From: Pseudomonas parafulva NBRC 16636 = DSM 17004
GTDB lineage: Bacteria > Pseudomonadota > Gammaproteobacteria > Pseudomonadales > Pseudomonadaceae
Direction of reading: 5' to 3'
Assembly: GCF_000730645.1 (NCBI RefSeq)
Contig: NZ_BBIU01000013.1
Span: forward strand, 1-64,000
DNA length: 64,000 bases
Made by a program: the position numbers and the translations under genes. Every line of letters begins with the position of its first letter. Position 1 is the stretch's first letter. This document shows positions 42,821-53,558 of this stretch, in pieces. Below the pieces are notes generated by a model. The model did no database searches. It was not told the DNA's origin and saw only the letters and a list, made by a program, of their open reading frames with translations.

Positions 42821-42936
42821 TTGTACACGGCTCAATCTCGCTCAAAGGTGAGAGCTCACCCCTGAGCGGCTCGATCGCAATTCAGAATGATTTTTTTGCT
42901 CCCCCATATAACCTGATTAGCAAATGGTCAGAAGAG

Positions 42937-43962
42937 CTATGCGTCCTGAGTTCGAGGCTCTTTAGCGGGGGAGAATTCCACCGTGATGAAGTACTCGGTC
43001 TCCTCCTTCGTGCTTGCGGTGATCTGCGCGTTTGCGCCTCCTTGCAGCATTTGAGCTTGGATTTGGAACTCTATATTGCGGTCGTTCGAGAACGACGTGG
43101 TCTCTTTGATTTCGAGCGACGCTACTTCACACGCACCGATTTCACGAGCCATCACCACCGCTGCCCAAGATGGTTCAAAGGCCAACCAGAAGTAATCCGC
43201 TCTGGTCAGGCGGTCGCCCTCATGCCATTGCTTACCTCTAAGCCGAAACTCCCTGGAGTCCATAGCATTCCTAGCCTGATCGTTCTTGCTGGAGTAGGAC
43301 GCACTACCACCGCCGTAACCAGCAACGTCAGTGGATGCAGATCCGTCGATTGAGCTACGGGCCACCTCAGCAGATTTTTTTGAGATCTGGATTCTGGTCG
43401 CTCCCATGTCGACCAGCATTTTGATCAGCTCTGCTTCACGCTCAGCGAGCAAAATTTGGTCATACCGCTCGCTTGGGATGTACAGGTTACGCTTGTCATG
43501 GGTTGCGGCACCTGCCAGCGGATGACGCTTGTAGACTTTTCCAACTAGCGGGTGCCCTGGCTCGAATCGGAACCCAGCCTTCTCGGCCAGGGCGGGAGTT
43601 ACAGAGTGCTTACGCATATACGCTGCAAATCGAGCTGCTTCTAGTGCCTGAGCTTCGTTCAACTGTTTTCGTTCTTCCGCATTCGCTACCGCATAGCGGG
43701 ATATCAATTGAACGAAAAATGGGCTAACTGCCGCTGCGCCGACTGCAGAGACTAAAAGCCCAATCGGGGTGGTCCGCATCGTAGCGATAGCGGCAAGGCT
43801 CAATCCACTCAACGCCAGCTTATCCCAGCTTTTTTCATCTGGTGAGATTGGACTTAGCGAGCCCTCTACATCTTTGACTGGGGCACCTTCTGTCACGTAG
43901 ATGTGATCAAGCACTAAAGGCCCAAGGGTCTCGTCTTCACTAGGAAGATTGATTACATTCAC
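42937..43962 (-). CDS. Unrecognised protein with a hydrophobic hairpin (341 aa)
   Basis: I do not recognise the family. A soluble N-terminus is followed by two close hydrophobic segments at about 48-86 (LALSGLSLAAIATM; PIGLLVSAVGAAAVSPFFVQ), an Ala/Arg/Glu-rich helix (about 88-116), a conserved-looking block RYDQILLAEREAELIKMLVDMGATRIQI (about 166-193), a Gly/Ser-rich linker (about 205-225) and a beta-rich C-terminus ending in EFSPAKEP. It could be a membrane-acting protein. It lies between the IS256 element and the integrase, a usual cargo position. Confidence 0.7.
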   Translation of the reverse strand: MNVINLPSEDETLGPLVLDHIYVTEGAPVKDVEGSLSPISPDEKSWDKLALSGLSLAAIATMRTTPIGLLVSAVGAAAVSPFFVQLISRYAVANAEERKQLNEAQALEAARFAAYMRKHSVTPALAEKAGFRFEPGHPLVGKVYKRHPLAGAATHDKRNLYIPSERYDQILLAEREAELIKMLVDMGATRIQISKKSAEVARSSIDGSASTDVAGYGGGSASYSSKNDQARNAMDSREFRLRGKQWHEGDRLTRADYFWLAFEPSWAAVVMAREIGACEVASLEIKETTSFSNDRNIEFQIQAQMLQGGANAQITASTKEETEYFITVEFSPAKEPRTQDA

Positions 43963-44071
43963 TTGCGATCACCTCTGGGTATGATTGGTCATATCTGCTT
44001 CGGCTGATTTTCCGTTTACTTAATTTTTGTGATGAGCGTGCTGTGAAGGCACGGGCGTGGAGCATGGCTGG

Positions 44072-45304
44072 TCACTGGTGTCTGGACAGCGCCCACCCAT
44101 TTGTTTTCCGAGGTTTCTTAAGCGTCCACTCATCAATCATGTCGGCCCAATCCTGCAACATGGCTCGACGCTGATCACGATACTCGGCTTTGTTGTACAC
44201 GGCTCGCACACCTTTCTGCTCGTGCGCGAGGCACTTCTCGATCCAGTCTGAGTTGTAGCCCGCCTCATGCAACAGCGTGCTAGCCGTACGTCGCAGGTCG
44301 TGGGGACCGAACTTGCCTAGGGGCACTCCTTCCTTTTGGGCAAGGCGATAGGTCAGCGTCAGTACCTGGTTAATCGTGGCCGCACTCATTGGCAAATCAG
44401 AGTCGTACCGTGACGGCAAAACGTAGTCTGAACCTCCTGCCAAGGTTTTCAACGCGATGAAGAAATCCAATGCCTGCTGGGACAGAAACACCAAATGAGG
44501 GTTACGACGCCTCATCCGCTCTTTGGGGATCGTCCACAGCGCCTCGCTGAAATTGATCTCACTCCACGTCGCGTTGGTCAGTTCGCTCTTACGCACCATT
44601 GTCAGCAGTAGGAGTTTGGCCGCTGCGCGAACCGAAGTCGCAGTGCCGATTCTGTCCATGTACTGGTACATCGGCGCAATTTCATCGGGCATCAACGCAC
44701 GGTCGCGCGGCTCAAATTTCGCGATGCTGGCAGGCCGCACCAGATCGGCAGGGTTTTCAACCTTTTGGCCACGCTCAATGGCCCAACGGAAGACTTGCAG
44801 CACGATCTCCCGTGAGTGGACGGCGGTTGCAGGGGCACCCCGCTCCACTATGGCATCCGTCAGCGCAAGCAGATCCTCATGGGTGATTTCGACTAGCTTC
44901 TGATTGCCAAATTTCGGCTTCAACTCACGCTCGTAGACTGATCGACGCATGTCTCGCGTCGAGTCCGCCATCTGGTAACCGCGCAGCCATTTTTCAGCCC
45001 AAGCGTCAAAAGTCTCAGCACCCTTCGTGCGCGCCTTCGCACGCGCTTTTTCCTTAGCTGGAGACTTGCCAGCGGCGACCATCTCCTTCGCCTCCCCTAG
45101 CCGCTCGCGAGCCTCTGCCAGAGTGATCCCCCCTAAGCCGTAACGACCGAAGGTGATGGTCTCCTGCCGGCCGTTGATGGAGTAGTTGTAGCGAAAGGAG
45201 ATTGAGCCGGCTGGGGTGACAGCCACGTACAAGCCGTCACGGTCAATCACCTTGTAGAGCTTGTCCTGGGGCTTGAGATTTCGAAGCTTGGTATCGGTGA
45301 GCAT
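44072..45304 (-). CDS. P4-type tyrosine integrase of the island (410 aa)
   Basis: This has the arm-binding DUF4102 domain (LTDTKLRNLKPQDKLYKV; GLYVAVTPAGSISFRYNY), a core-binding SAM-like domain and the catalytic domain: Arg in MVRKSELTNATW, HDLRRTASTLLHEAG, and the nucleophile tyrosine in VRAVYNKAEY. It integrates islands at a chromosomal target. Its start faces the guaA 3' end 308 bases away, so guaA is the likely target. A start three codons further upstream (45313) is also open. Confidence 0.93.
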   Translation of the reverse strand: MLTDTKLRNLKPQDKLYKVIDRDGLYVAVTPAGSISFRYNYSINGRQETITFGRYGLGGITLAEARERLGEAKEMVAAGKSPAKEKARAKARTKGAETFDAWAEKWLRGYQMADSTRDMRRSVYERELKPKFGNQKLVEITHEDLLALTDAIVERGAPATAVHSREIVLQVFRWAIERGQKVENPADLVRPASIAKFEPRDRALMPDEIAPMYQYMDRIGTATSVRAAAKLLLLTMVRKSELTNATWSEINFSEALWTIPKERMRRRNPHLVFLSQQALDFFIALKTLAGGSDYVLPSRYDSDLPMSAATINQVLTLTYRLAQKEGVPLGKFGPHDLRRTASTLLHEAGYNSDWIEKCLAHEQKGVRAVYNKAEYRDQRRAMLQDWADMIDEWTLKKPRKTNGWALSRHQ

Positions 45305-45398
45305 GGCTTCCACTATTTCAATGAAAAAATATCATGCTCTGAAAAGCGCGGGAAAATGGGGTCGATCCCCAGTAAAACGGGGCCTCTAGGCCAACTCG

Positions 45399-45481
45399 AT
45401 ACCATGCCAACACTGAGGCAAAGGACATGGTATTGAGCGTCATGCATGGCATTAGATGCAGTCAATACCCCATACCATGCC
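45399..45481. repeat. ATACCATGCC repeats, possible integrase arm sites
   Basis: ATACCATGCC occurs directly at 45399-45408 and 45472-45481, with an inverted CATGGTAT at 45426-45433. Short repeats next to int and the attachment end are typical of integrase arm-type sites; they may equally be an int operator. Confidence 0.4.
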
Positions 45482-45543
45482 ACACAAAAACCGTGCTTGG
45501 CGATGCAGAACGCTACCCGAATTTGCCAGACCCAAAAAGCCAA

Positions 45544-45565
45544 AAGCCCGCAATTACGCGGGCTT
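45544..45565 (-). terminator. Rho-independent terminator for guaA
   Basis: The stem AAGCCCGC / GCGGGCTT with a six-base loop is followed, on the minus strand, by TTTTGGCTTTTT. It lies 47 bases beyond the guaA stop. A T-run also follows on the plus strand, so it may work both ways. Confidence 0.75.
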
Positions 45566-45611
45566 CAGGGCATTTTTTGCTAGATCGTGCCGGGCCATGC
45601 CGGACGCAGGA

Positions 45612-47189
45612 TCACTCCCACTCAATCGTCGCAGGCGGCTTGCTCGACACGTCGTAGGTCACCCGCGAAATACCTTCGATTTCGTTGATGATGCGGCCGC
45701 TGACGGTTTCCAGCAGTTCGTACGGCAGGTGTGCCCAACGGGCGGTCATGAAGTCTACGGTTTCGACGGCGCGCAGCGCCACGACCCAGGCGTAACGGCG
45801 GCCATCGCCTACCACGCCCACCGACTTCACCGGCTGGAACACCACGAAGGCCTGGCTGGTTTTATGGTACCAGTCAGCCTTGCGCAGCTCTTCGATGAAG
45901 ATATGGTCCGCACGGCGCAGGATGTCGGCGTATTCCTTCTTCACTTCGCCGAGGATGCGCACGCCCAGGCCCGGGCCTGGGAATGGGTGGCGGTAGACCA
46001 TGTCGTACGGCAGGCCCAGTTCCAGGCCGATCTTGCGCACTTCGTCCTTGAATAGCTCACGCAGTGGCTCGACCAGCTTGAGGTTCATCTCTTCCGGCAG
46101 GCCACCCACGTTGTGGTGCGACTTGATCACGTGGGCCTTGCCGCTCTTGGCGCCAGCCGACTCGATCACGTCGGGGTAGATGGTGCCTTGGGCCAGGAAC
46201 TGGATGTTCGGCAGCTTGCTGGCTTCGGCATCGAAGATGTCGATGAAGGTGCGGCCGATGATCTTGCGCTTCTTCTCGGGGTCGGCTTCGCCGGCCAGGT
46301 TGTCGAGGAACTGCTTTTCGGCATCGGCGCGGATCACCTTGACGCCCATGTTCTCCTTGAACATGGCCATCACCTGGTCGCCTTCGTGCAGGCGCAGCAG
46401 GCCGTTGTCGACGAACACGCAGGTCAGCTGGTCGCCGATGGCACGGTGCAGCAGCGCCGCAACCACCGAGCTGTCAACACCGCCGGACAGGCCCAGCAGC
46501 ACGTTGGCCGAACCCACCTGCTCACGCACCTGGGCAATGGCGTCTTCGACGATGTTGGACGGGGTCCACAGGGCTTCGCAACCGCAGATGTCCTGCACGA
46601 AGCGGGACAGAATGCGACCGCCCTGCTTGGTGTGGGTCACTTCCGGGTGGAACTGCACGCCGTAGTAACCACGGTTGTCGTCGAACATGCCGGCGATCGG
46701 GCAGCTGGGGGTGCTGGCCAGCACGTGGAAGTCGGCTGGCATCTGGGTGACCTTGTCGCCGTGGCTCATCCACACGTCCAGGCCTAGCACGCCGTCAGCG
46801 TCGATATGGTCTTCGATGCCGTCGAGCAGGCGGCTTTTGCCTACCACGTCGACACGGGCGTAACCGAACTCACGCAGCTCGGAGCCTGCAACCTTGCCGC
46901 CCATCTGTTCGGCCATGGTCTGCATGCCGTAGCAGATGCCCAGCACGGGCACGTTCAGGTCGAACACTGCCTGCGGCGCACGGGGGCTGTTGGCTTCGTG
47001 AACCGACTCGGGGCCACCGGCGAGGATGATGCCGCGCGGGTTGAATTCGCGGATCGCTTCATCGTCCATGTCGAACGGGTGCAGTTCGCAGTACACACCA
47101 ATCTCGCGCACGCGGCGGGCGATCAGCTGGGTGTACTGGGAGCCGAAATCGAGGATCAGGATACGGTGGGCGTGAATATCGAGGGCCAT
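45612..47189 (-). CDS. guaA: GMP synthase, glutamine-hydrolysing (525 aa)
   Basis: GuaA converts XMP to GMP. The N-terminal class I amidotransferase has the nucleophile cysteine in [14 protein letters not shown] and the His/Glu pair in [10 protein letters not shown]. The ATP-pyrophosphatase part has the P-loop [12 protein letters not shown], and the C-terminal dimer domain ends in [10 protein letters not shown]. Length equals E. coli GuaA. The 3' end is intact and serves as the presumed island attachment site. It lies 126 bases after guaB in the same direction. Confidence 0.97.
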   Translation of the reverse strand: MALDIHAHRILILDFGSQYTQLIARRVREIGVYCELHPFDMDDEAIREFNPRGIILAGGPESVHEANSPRAPQAVFDLNVPVLGICYGMQTMAEQMGGKVAGSELREFGYARVDVVGKSRLLDGIEDHIDADGVLGLDVWMSHGDKVTQMPADFHVLASTPSCPIAGMFDDNRGYYGVQFHPEVTHTKQGGRILSRFVQDICGCEALWTPSNIVEDAIAQVREQVGSANVLLGLSGGVDSSVVAALLHRAIGDQLTCVFVDNGLLRLHEGDQVMAMFKENMGVKVIRADAEKQFLDNLAGEADPEKKRKIIGRTFIDIFDAEASKLPNIQFLAQGTIYPDVIESAGAKSGKAHVIKSHHNVGGLPEEMNLKLVEPLRELFKDEVRKIGLELGLPYDMVYRHPFPGPGLGVRILGEVKKEYADILRRADHIFIEELRKADWYHKTSQAFVVFQPVKSVGVVGDGRRYAWVVALRAVETVDFMTARWAHLPYELLETVSGRIINEIEGISRVTYDVSSKPPATIEWE

Positions 47190-47207
47190 GGGGGAATCTC
47201 TGATTCA

Positions 47208-47302
47208 GCTGCGAGCTTGAAGCTGCAAGCTGCAAGTTGATCGGGGAAAACGCGGCAGCTGCTGAACGCAGCCACCGCTTGGAGCTTGAAGCGCGAGGCT
47301 TA
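47208..47302. repeat. Dispersed AGCTTGAAGCTGCAAGC repeat between guaB and guaA
   Basis: GCGAGCTTGAAGCTGCAAGC and GGAGCTTGAAGCGCGAGGC repeat the same family seen at 27-58 and 4469-4570. Confidence 0.55.
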
Positions 47303-47315
47303 CTGCTGGCGGCAA

Positions 47316-48857
<1,542 letters not shown>

Positions 48858-48935
48858 TCAAGCTTCAAGTTACAGGCGGCAGGCTACAGAACGGTGTGTG
48901 CCACAGGACCCAGGCCTTGACCGACTGGCACTGGC

Positions 48936-49490
48936 TTACGCCTTGGCGTTCACCTGCACCACTGCCACCGGCTGGTCGAGCCAGTCGGCGAAGTTATCGA
49001 GGAACGCCTGGGTGAAGCCGGCCTCGCCCCAGTTGTTGAACATGAAGCCCAGGTTCGAGAAGGCGCAGGGTTGCAGGAAGATGAAGCCATTGATGTCATC
49101 TTCGAACCCACACAGCGGGCAGGTGAAGTTGTCGCTGACCCCCGGCATCCACTCTTCGAGGCTTTCGAACAGCGGCTCGCCCACCTCGCGCCGGCATTCG
49201 GGGCAACCGGCTTCTTCAAGAAACCCCTCGGTGGGGGTATAGATGCAGCGCTTGAGCATCACTTCAAGGCCGTTCACCGCTGTGCCAAACGGCAGCTTTT
49301 CGGGGTGCAGGGCCACCTTGCGCGCCCCTTCGGCCAGGGCATGGCCCATGCGATTGCCGGCAACCCCGCAGGTGGTCAGTTGCTCCTCGACGACCTTTTC
49401 CCGTACCAGCCAGCGCAGGATGGCACGGGCACGTGCCTCGTGCACGGGGACGGTAGACAGCCGGGGAACGATGATGCTCTGGGTATTCAT
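48936..49490 (-). CDS. Uncharacterised zinc-ribbon-like protein (184 aa)
   Basis: Two Cys-x-x-Cys pairs, EAGCPECRREVG and NFTCPLCGFEDD, indicate a bound zinc. The remainder (GFMFNNWGEAGFTQAFLDNF) is typical of a Pseudomonas family sometimes labelled as a sugar ABC transporter ATPase, a label the sequence does not support since no Walker motifs exist. The start is set at MNTQSIIVPRLS (49490). It lies next to guaB in the same direction and next to the permease gene. Function unknown. Confidence 0.8.
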   Translation of the reverse strand: MNTQSIIVPRLSTVPVHEARARAILRWLVREKVVEEQLTTCGVAGNRMGHALAEGARKVALHPEKLPFGTAVNGLEVMLKRCIYTPTEGFLEEAGCPECRREVGEPLFESLEEWMPGVSDNFTCPLCGFEDDINGFIFLQPCAFSNLGFMFNNWGEAGFTQAFLDNFADWLDQPVAVVQVNAKA

Positions 49491-49541
49491 GAACGGTACA
49501 GGCCTGGGAAGCTGCAAGGGTCGGGCTATTCTACCCCCTGC

Positions 49542-50318
49542 TCAGGTGCTCAGGTACCGGCCGATGAGCGCCAGGCCGCTGGCAAGTACCAGCCAGGTGA
49601 CCAGCCGAACGAACGCTTCGCGCGACAAGCGACAGGCGAGCCTGCGCCCGCACCACAGGCCAACGAACATCACTGGCAGCAAGCACAGGGCGAGCAACAG
49701 CAACCCCTTGTCGGCATACACCCCGGCGAGCATGAACAGCGCCAGGCGCACCACCGTGCTGCAACTGATCAAGGCGCTCTGGGTGGCACGCACCTGCTCC
49801 TTGGCCTCCAGCCGCGCGCTCAGGTAGAGGGCGTAGAGAAACCCGCCACTGCCGAACAGCGCCCCGAACAAACCGCCCACCGTACCCATCGGCGCCGCCC
49901 ACCAGCCGGCCAGGGTGGCCGGCCGCACCTTTACCGCCAACCCGTACAGGGCATACCCCGTCACGAACAGCCCCATCAACAACAGCAGCACGTCCGACTT
50001 GAGCTTCAGCAGGAACACCACGCCCAAGGTACAACCGATGGCCATGAACGGCAGCAGCCGCAGCAACTCGCCACGCACTACATCGCGACGCGAAGGCAGC
50101 AGGTTGCCCAGGGCTGCCACAAAGTCCAGCAACACCAGCAGCGGGATGAGCCGGGACAACGGCATGAAGTTGATCAGAATGGGCCCGGCCACCAGCGCGG
50201 TACCAAAGCCGGCAATGCCGAATACCACATAGGCCGCAGCCACCCCCAGCAGGATGGGCAGCCAGCCGAACGGGCTGAACGGCAGTTGGGCGAGCAGGTC
50301 AGCGAGCATCCGGGCCAC
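49542..50318 (-). CDS. TauE/SafE-family sulfite/anion exporter-like permease (258 aa)
   Basis: There are eight predicted membrane segments and the TauE/SafE repeat pattern: VFGIAGFGTALVAGPILI in the first half and GGLFGALFGSGGFLYALYLS in the second. Family members move sulfite, sulfoacetate or other organosulfur anions across the inner membrane. The start may be at 50309 instead. It is divergent from a LysR regulator, which probably controls it. Confidence 0.88.
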   Translation of the reverse strand: MARMLADLLAQLPFSPFGWLPILLGVAAAYVVFGIAGFGTALVAGPILINFMPLSRLIPLLVLLDFVAALGNLLPSRRDVVRGELLRLLPFMAIGCTLGVVFLLKLKSDVLLLLMGLFVTGYALYGLAVKVRPATLAGWWAAPMGTVGGLFGALFGSGGFLYALYLSARLEAKEQVRATQSALISCSTVVRLALFMLAGVYADKGLLLLALCLLPVMFVGLWCGRRLACRLSREAFVRLVTWLVLASGLALIGRYLST

Positions 50319-50411
50319 ACCTTCTAGTCATTTCAACCTACCTTAACCAGACCACAGGCATGCCGGCTAATATCCAATATCGCCACCCGCCATCTCGAAA
50401 CGGCATAGCCC

Positions 50412-51299
50412 ATGATCTCTACCCGCCAATTACGCTACTTCGTCGAAATCGCCGAAAGCGGCAGCTTCAGCGCCGCTGCCGAACGCCTGTACATTGCCCA
50501 GTCAGCCCTCAGCCGCCAGGTCAAGGAACTGGAGCAGCAACTGGGCACGCCGTTGTTCGAGCGCACCGCCCGCCTACCTCGACTGACGGCCGCCGGCGCG
50601 GCATTTCTACCGCGTGCGCGCAACGTGTTGCAGGACCTGGAAAAAGCGGGTGACCTGGCCCGCGCGGTCGGCCAGGGCCTGCGGGGTAGCCTGCGGCTCA
50701 GCCATTCCAGCACCGTGCCGCTGACCGGGCTGCTGTTGCAACGCCTAAGTGGCTACCTGCAGGAAAACCCAGAGGTGTGCATGGAAATCGCCCAGCTGTC
50801 CTCTGAAGGCCAGCTAGAAGAGCTGGCCCACGGGCGCCTGGATATCGGAATGCTGCGGCTGCCGGTACTGCGCCAACACGAAGGGGTATGCATCGAGCCA
50901 CTGTTCGATGAGCCGCTGTTATTGGCGGTGGCGGGCCACCACGCCCTGGCCAACCGAAAAAGCATTGGCCTGAACGAGCTGCGTGAGCAACCGTTCATCT
51001 CCATCCCCCATCACCAGCGCGGCGGGTTGAGCTACCTGTCGGCAGAACTGTGCATAGCCGCGGGGTTCTTCCCACGGCCGGCCCAGGTGGTTTCGCGCAA
51101 GACCACCCAGTTGCAACTGATTCAGGCCGGGTTCGGGGTGGCGTTGCTGCCGCGGTGCGTGCAAGACATCGCCCCCGCTGCACTGCGGTTCATCCCTGTG
51201 AACGACCACGGTTGCGTCAGTACGGTGGCGGTTGCCTACCGTCGGGATGCCGGGGCACTGGTGAGGCAATTCAAGGATCACCTGGGCGGCGGCGCTTGA
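50412..51299 (+). CDS. LysR family transcriptional regulator (295 aa)
   Basis: The N-terminal winged helix-turn-helix is standard (QLRYFVEIAESGSFSAAAERL; AQSALSRQVKELEQQLG). The effector domain begins LRGSLRLSHSSTVP and ends normally near 290. It is divergent from the TauE-like permease gene, separated by 93 bases, the usual target arrangement of LysR regulators. Confidence 0.93.
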   Translation: MISTRQLRYFVEIAESGSFSAAAERLYIAQSALSRQVKELEQQLGTPLFERTARLPRLTAAGAAFLPRARNVLQDLEKAGDLARAVGQGLRGSLRLSHSSTVPLTGLLLQRLSGYLQENPEVCMEIAQLSSEGQLEELAHGRLDIGMLRLPVLRQHEGVCIEPLFDEPLLLAVAGHHALANRKSIGLNELREQPFISIPHHQRGGLSYLSAELCIAAGFFPRPAQVVSRKTTQLQLIQAGFGVALLPRCVQDIAPAALRFIPVNDHGCVSTVAVAYRRDAGALVRQFKDHLGGGA

Positions 51300-51349
51300 C
51301 CTTGAAGTAGCTACAGGGTCCACGCTAGGCAAAACACGGAGGTTTTGCA

Positions 51350-52096
51350 ATGAGCATTCAACAGCATTATCTGCAGCCCACGCCGATACTCGACTTCGAC
51401 GCGCCGGCAATCAGCCGCCTGATTGAAACCCGCGGCTGGCGACAGCTGCCGCCGCAGCGTGGCGCCCAGGCAGTCTACGAGTTTTGCCGCGACGAGATTC
51501 TGTTCGGCTACAACGCCGGTGCCGACAGCACACCTGCGTCAGTAACCCTCGAAGAGGGGCTGGGTCACTGCAATACCAAATCGACCCTGTTGATGGCCTT
51601 GCTGCGTGCCCTGGGCATCCCTTGCAGGCTACGCGGCTTCACCATCGACAAGCGCCTGCAAAAAGGGGCGCTGACAGCATTTGTCTACTGGCTGGCGCCC
51701 CAGGAAATCCTGCACACCTGGGTCGAAGTTTTGCTGGACGGCAGTTGGGTGGTACTGGAGGGAGTGATTCTCGACCAACAGTACCTGCAGGCCGTGCAGG
51801 CCCGGTTCAGCGATTGCCGGCATGCTTTCGTGGGGTATGCGGTGGCCACTCCGTCCCTGGCCGAGCCACCTGTTCAATGGACCGGGCGCGACACCTACAT
51901 ACAACGCGAGGGCATTGACCGCGAACTGGGGCTATATGCTTCGCCCGATGCGTTCTATCGCGAGCACAACACCAACCTCAGCGGGGTCAAAGGTTGGTTG
52001 TACCGGCACTTTTTCCACCGGCAGCTGAACGCTAACGTGCAACGGATTCGCGCAGGCGCAAAGGGTGAGCGGCCCTGCGACCACGCCGGTCGATGA
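51350..52096 (+). CDS. Transglutaminase-like protease-fold protein (248 aa)
   Basis: The core contains a Cys-His-Asp arrangement: EEGLGHCNTKSTLLMALLRA (Cys), ILHTWVEVLLDGSW (His) and VLEGVILDQQYL (Asp). This is the bacterial transglutaminase-like superfamily, which usually acts as peptidase or amidase. There is no signal peptide, so it is cytoplasmic. GGAGG stands before the ATG at 51350. The substrate is unknown. Confidence 0.82.
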   Translation: MSIQQHYLQPTPILDFDAPAISRLIETRGWRQLPPQRGAQAVYEFCRDEILFGYNAGADSTPASVTLEEGLGHCNTKSTLLMALLRALGIPCRLRGFTIDKRLQKGALTAFVYWLAPQEILHTWVEVLLDGSWVVLEGVILDQQYLQAVQARFSDCRHAFVGYAVATPSLAEPPVQWTGRDTYIQREGIDRELGLYASPDAFYREHNTNLSGVKGWLYRHFFHRQLNANVQRIRAGAKGERPCDHAGR

Positions 52097-52175
52097 CCCG
52101 CTTGCAAGCACTCGGCAACTGGCAACTACCACACAGGCACGACACCCTGCCCCGCTATCCTTTATAGTGCCGCCC

Positions 52176-53555
52176 ATGATCAGAGACCCTTTCGAACGCC
52201 TCGGCCTTGACCGGGAAGTGCTCACCGTCAGCCAACTCAACGGCCGCGCCCGGGTGCTGCTGGAAGACGTATTCCGCAGCGTGTGGGTGGAGGGTGAAAT
52301 CTCCAACCTGGCCCGCCCTGCCTCCGGGCACATGTACTTCACCCTCAAGGACAGCGGCGCCCAGGTGCGCTGTGCGCTGTTCCGGCAAAACGCCACGCGG
52401 GTGCGACAGGCATTGCGCGATGGCCTGGCAGTGCGCGTGCGCGGCAAGGTTTCGCTGTTCGAGGGGCGCGGTGACTACCAGCTCATTCTCGACACGGTCG
52501 AGCCGGCCGGTGACGGCGCGTTGCGCCTGGCCTTCGAAGCACTGAAGGAAAAACTCGGCGCCGAGGGGCTGTTCAGCACCGAGCGCAAGCAACCCCTGCC
52601 GGCCCACCCGCAGCGCATCGGTATCGTGACTTCCCCCACCGGTGCGGTGATCCGCGACATCATCAGCGTGTTTGCCCGGCGTGCACCGCAGGTGGAATTG
52701 AACCTGATCCCCACTGCCGTGCAGGGTCGCGACGCCATCGCGCAGATCGTGCGGGCCCTGCGCCTGGCCGACAGCCAAGGCTTCGATGCGTTGATCCTGG
52801 CCCGCGGCGGCGGCTCGCTGGAAGACCTGTGGTGCTTCAACGAAGAAGCCGTGGCGCGGGCCGTGGCCGCCTGCCGCACCCCTATCGTGAGCGCCGTAGG
52901 CCACGAAACGGACGTCTCGATCAGTGACTTTGTCGCCGATGTACGCGCGCCAACCCCTTCGGCTGCCGCCGAGCTGCTGGCCCCCGACAGCAGCGGCCTG
53001 CAACATCGCCTCGATGGCCTGCAACGGCGCCTGCTGCTGCGCATGCAGAACCGCCTGGCCCATGACCGCCTGCGCGTCGAGTCGCTGGCCCGGCGCCTGC
53101 GCCACCCAGGCGAGCGCCTGCGCCAACAGGCCCAGCGCCTGGACGACCTGGACATGCGCCTGCGCCGTGCATTCATGCACACCCTCAACCAGCGCCGCGA
53201 ACGCATGGTGCGCCTGGAAACCCGGCTGGCCGCGCAGCACCCCGGGCGTGCGCTGAAGTTACTCGGCCAGCGCCTGGACAGCCTGGCCGAGCGCCTGCCA
53301 CGTGCCATGCGCGACGTGCTCAAAGACCGCCGGCAGCGTTTTCAGGCACAACTGCAGACCCTGCAGGTGGTCAGCCCGCTGGCCACCCTGGCACGCGGCT
53401 ACAGCATCCTGCTGGACGAACGCGGCCAGGCCGTGCGCAGCGCCGAGCAGACCCACAACGGCCAGCGCCTGACGGCACGCCTCAACGAAGGCGAGCTGCA
53501 TGTACGCGTCGAAGACAACCACCTGACCCCGGTCACGCTCTCTTTACTGGACTGA
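52176..53555 (+). CDS. xseA: Exodeoxyribonuclease VII large subunit (459 aa)
   Basis: XseA is the catalytic subunit of exonuclease VII, which degrades single-stranded DNA. An OB-fold N-terminal domain (VWVEGEISNLARPASGHMYF) is followed by the catalytic domain (GIVTSPTGAVIRDI; ILARGGGSLEDLWCFNEE; VSAVGHETDVSISDFVADVR) and a long coiled coil. The ATG at 52176 is chosen because MIRDPFERLGLDREVLTVSQ is the usual N-terminus. An M23 peptidase gene follows after three bases. Confidence 0.96.
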   Translation: MIRDPFERLGLDREVLTVSQLNGRARVLLEDVFRSVWVEGEISNLARPASGHMYFTLKDSGAQVRCALFRQNATRVRQALRDGLAVRVRGKVSLFEGRGDYQLILDTVEPAGDGALRLAFEALKEKLGAEGLFSTERKQPLPAHPQRIGIVTSPTGAVIRDIISVFARRAPQVELNLIPTAVQGRDAIAQIVRALRLADSQGFDALILARGGGSLEDLWCFNEEAVARAVAACRTPIVSAVGHETDVSISDFVADVRAPTPSAAAELLAPDSSGLQHRLDGLQRRLLLRMQNRLAHDRLRVESLARRLRHPGERLRQQAQRLDDLDMRLRRAFMHTLNQRRERMVRLETRLAAQHPGRALKLLGQRLDSLAERLPRAMRDVLKDRRQRFQAQLQTLQVVSPLATLARGYSILLDERGQAVRSAEQTHNGQRLTARLNEGELHVRVEDNHLTPVTLSLLD

Positions 53556-53558
53556 CAC

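Larger units (their letters stand above)
26691..45611. mobile_element. Defence-rich genomic island at the guaA 3' end (left border uncertain)
   Basis: The segment has lower GC, insertion sequences, several anti-phage gene sets and a P4-type integrase whose start faces the guaA 3' end, a known island integration site. The right border is therefore the guaA end at about 45612. No second copy of the guaA end was seen, so the left border is not proven. It could be near the IS5 element or further left. Confidence 0.55.

Noticed and set aside
25440..45611. A second copy of the guaA 3' end as distal attachment site
   Set aside because: I looked for the terminal guaA sequence (GATTGAGTGGGAGTGA and parts) at the element borders and gene gaps and found none; the left island border stays undefined.
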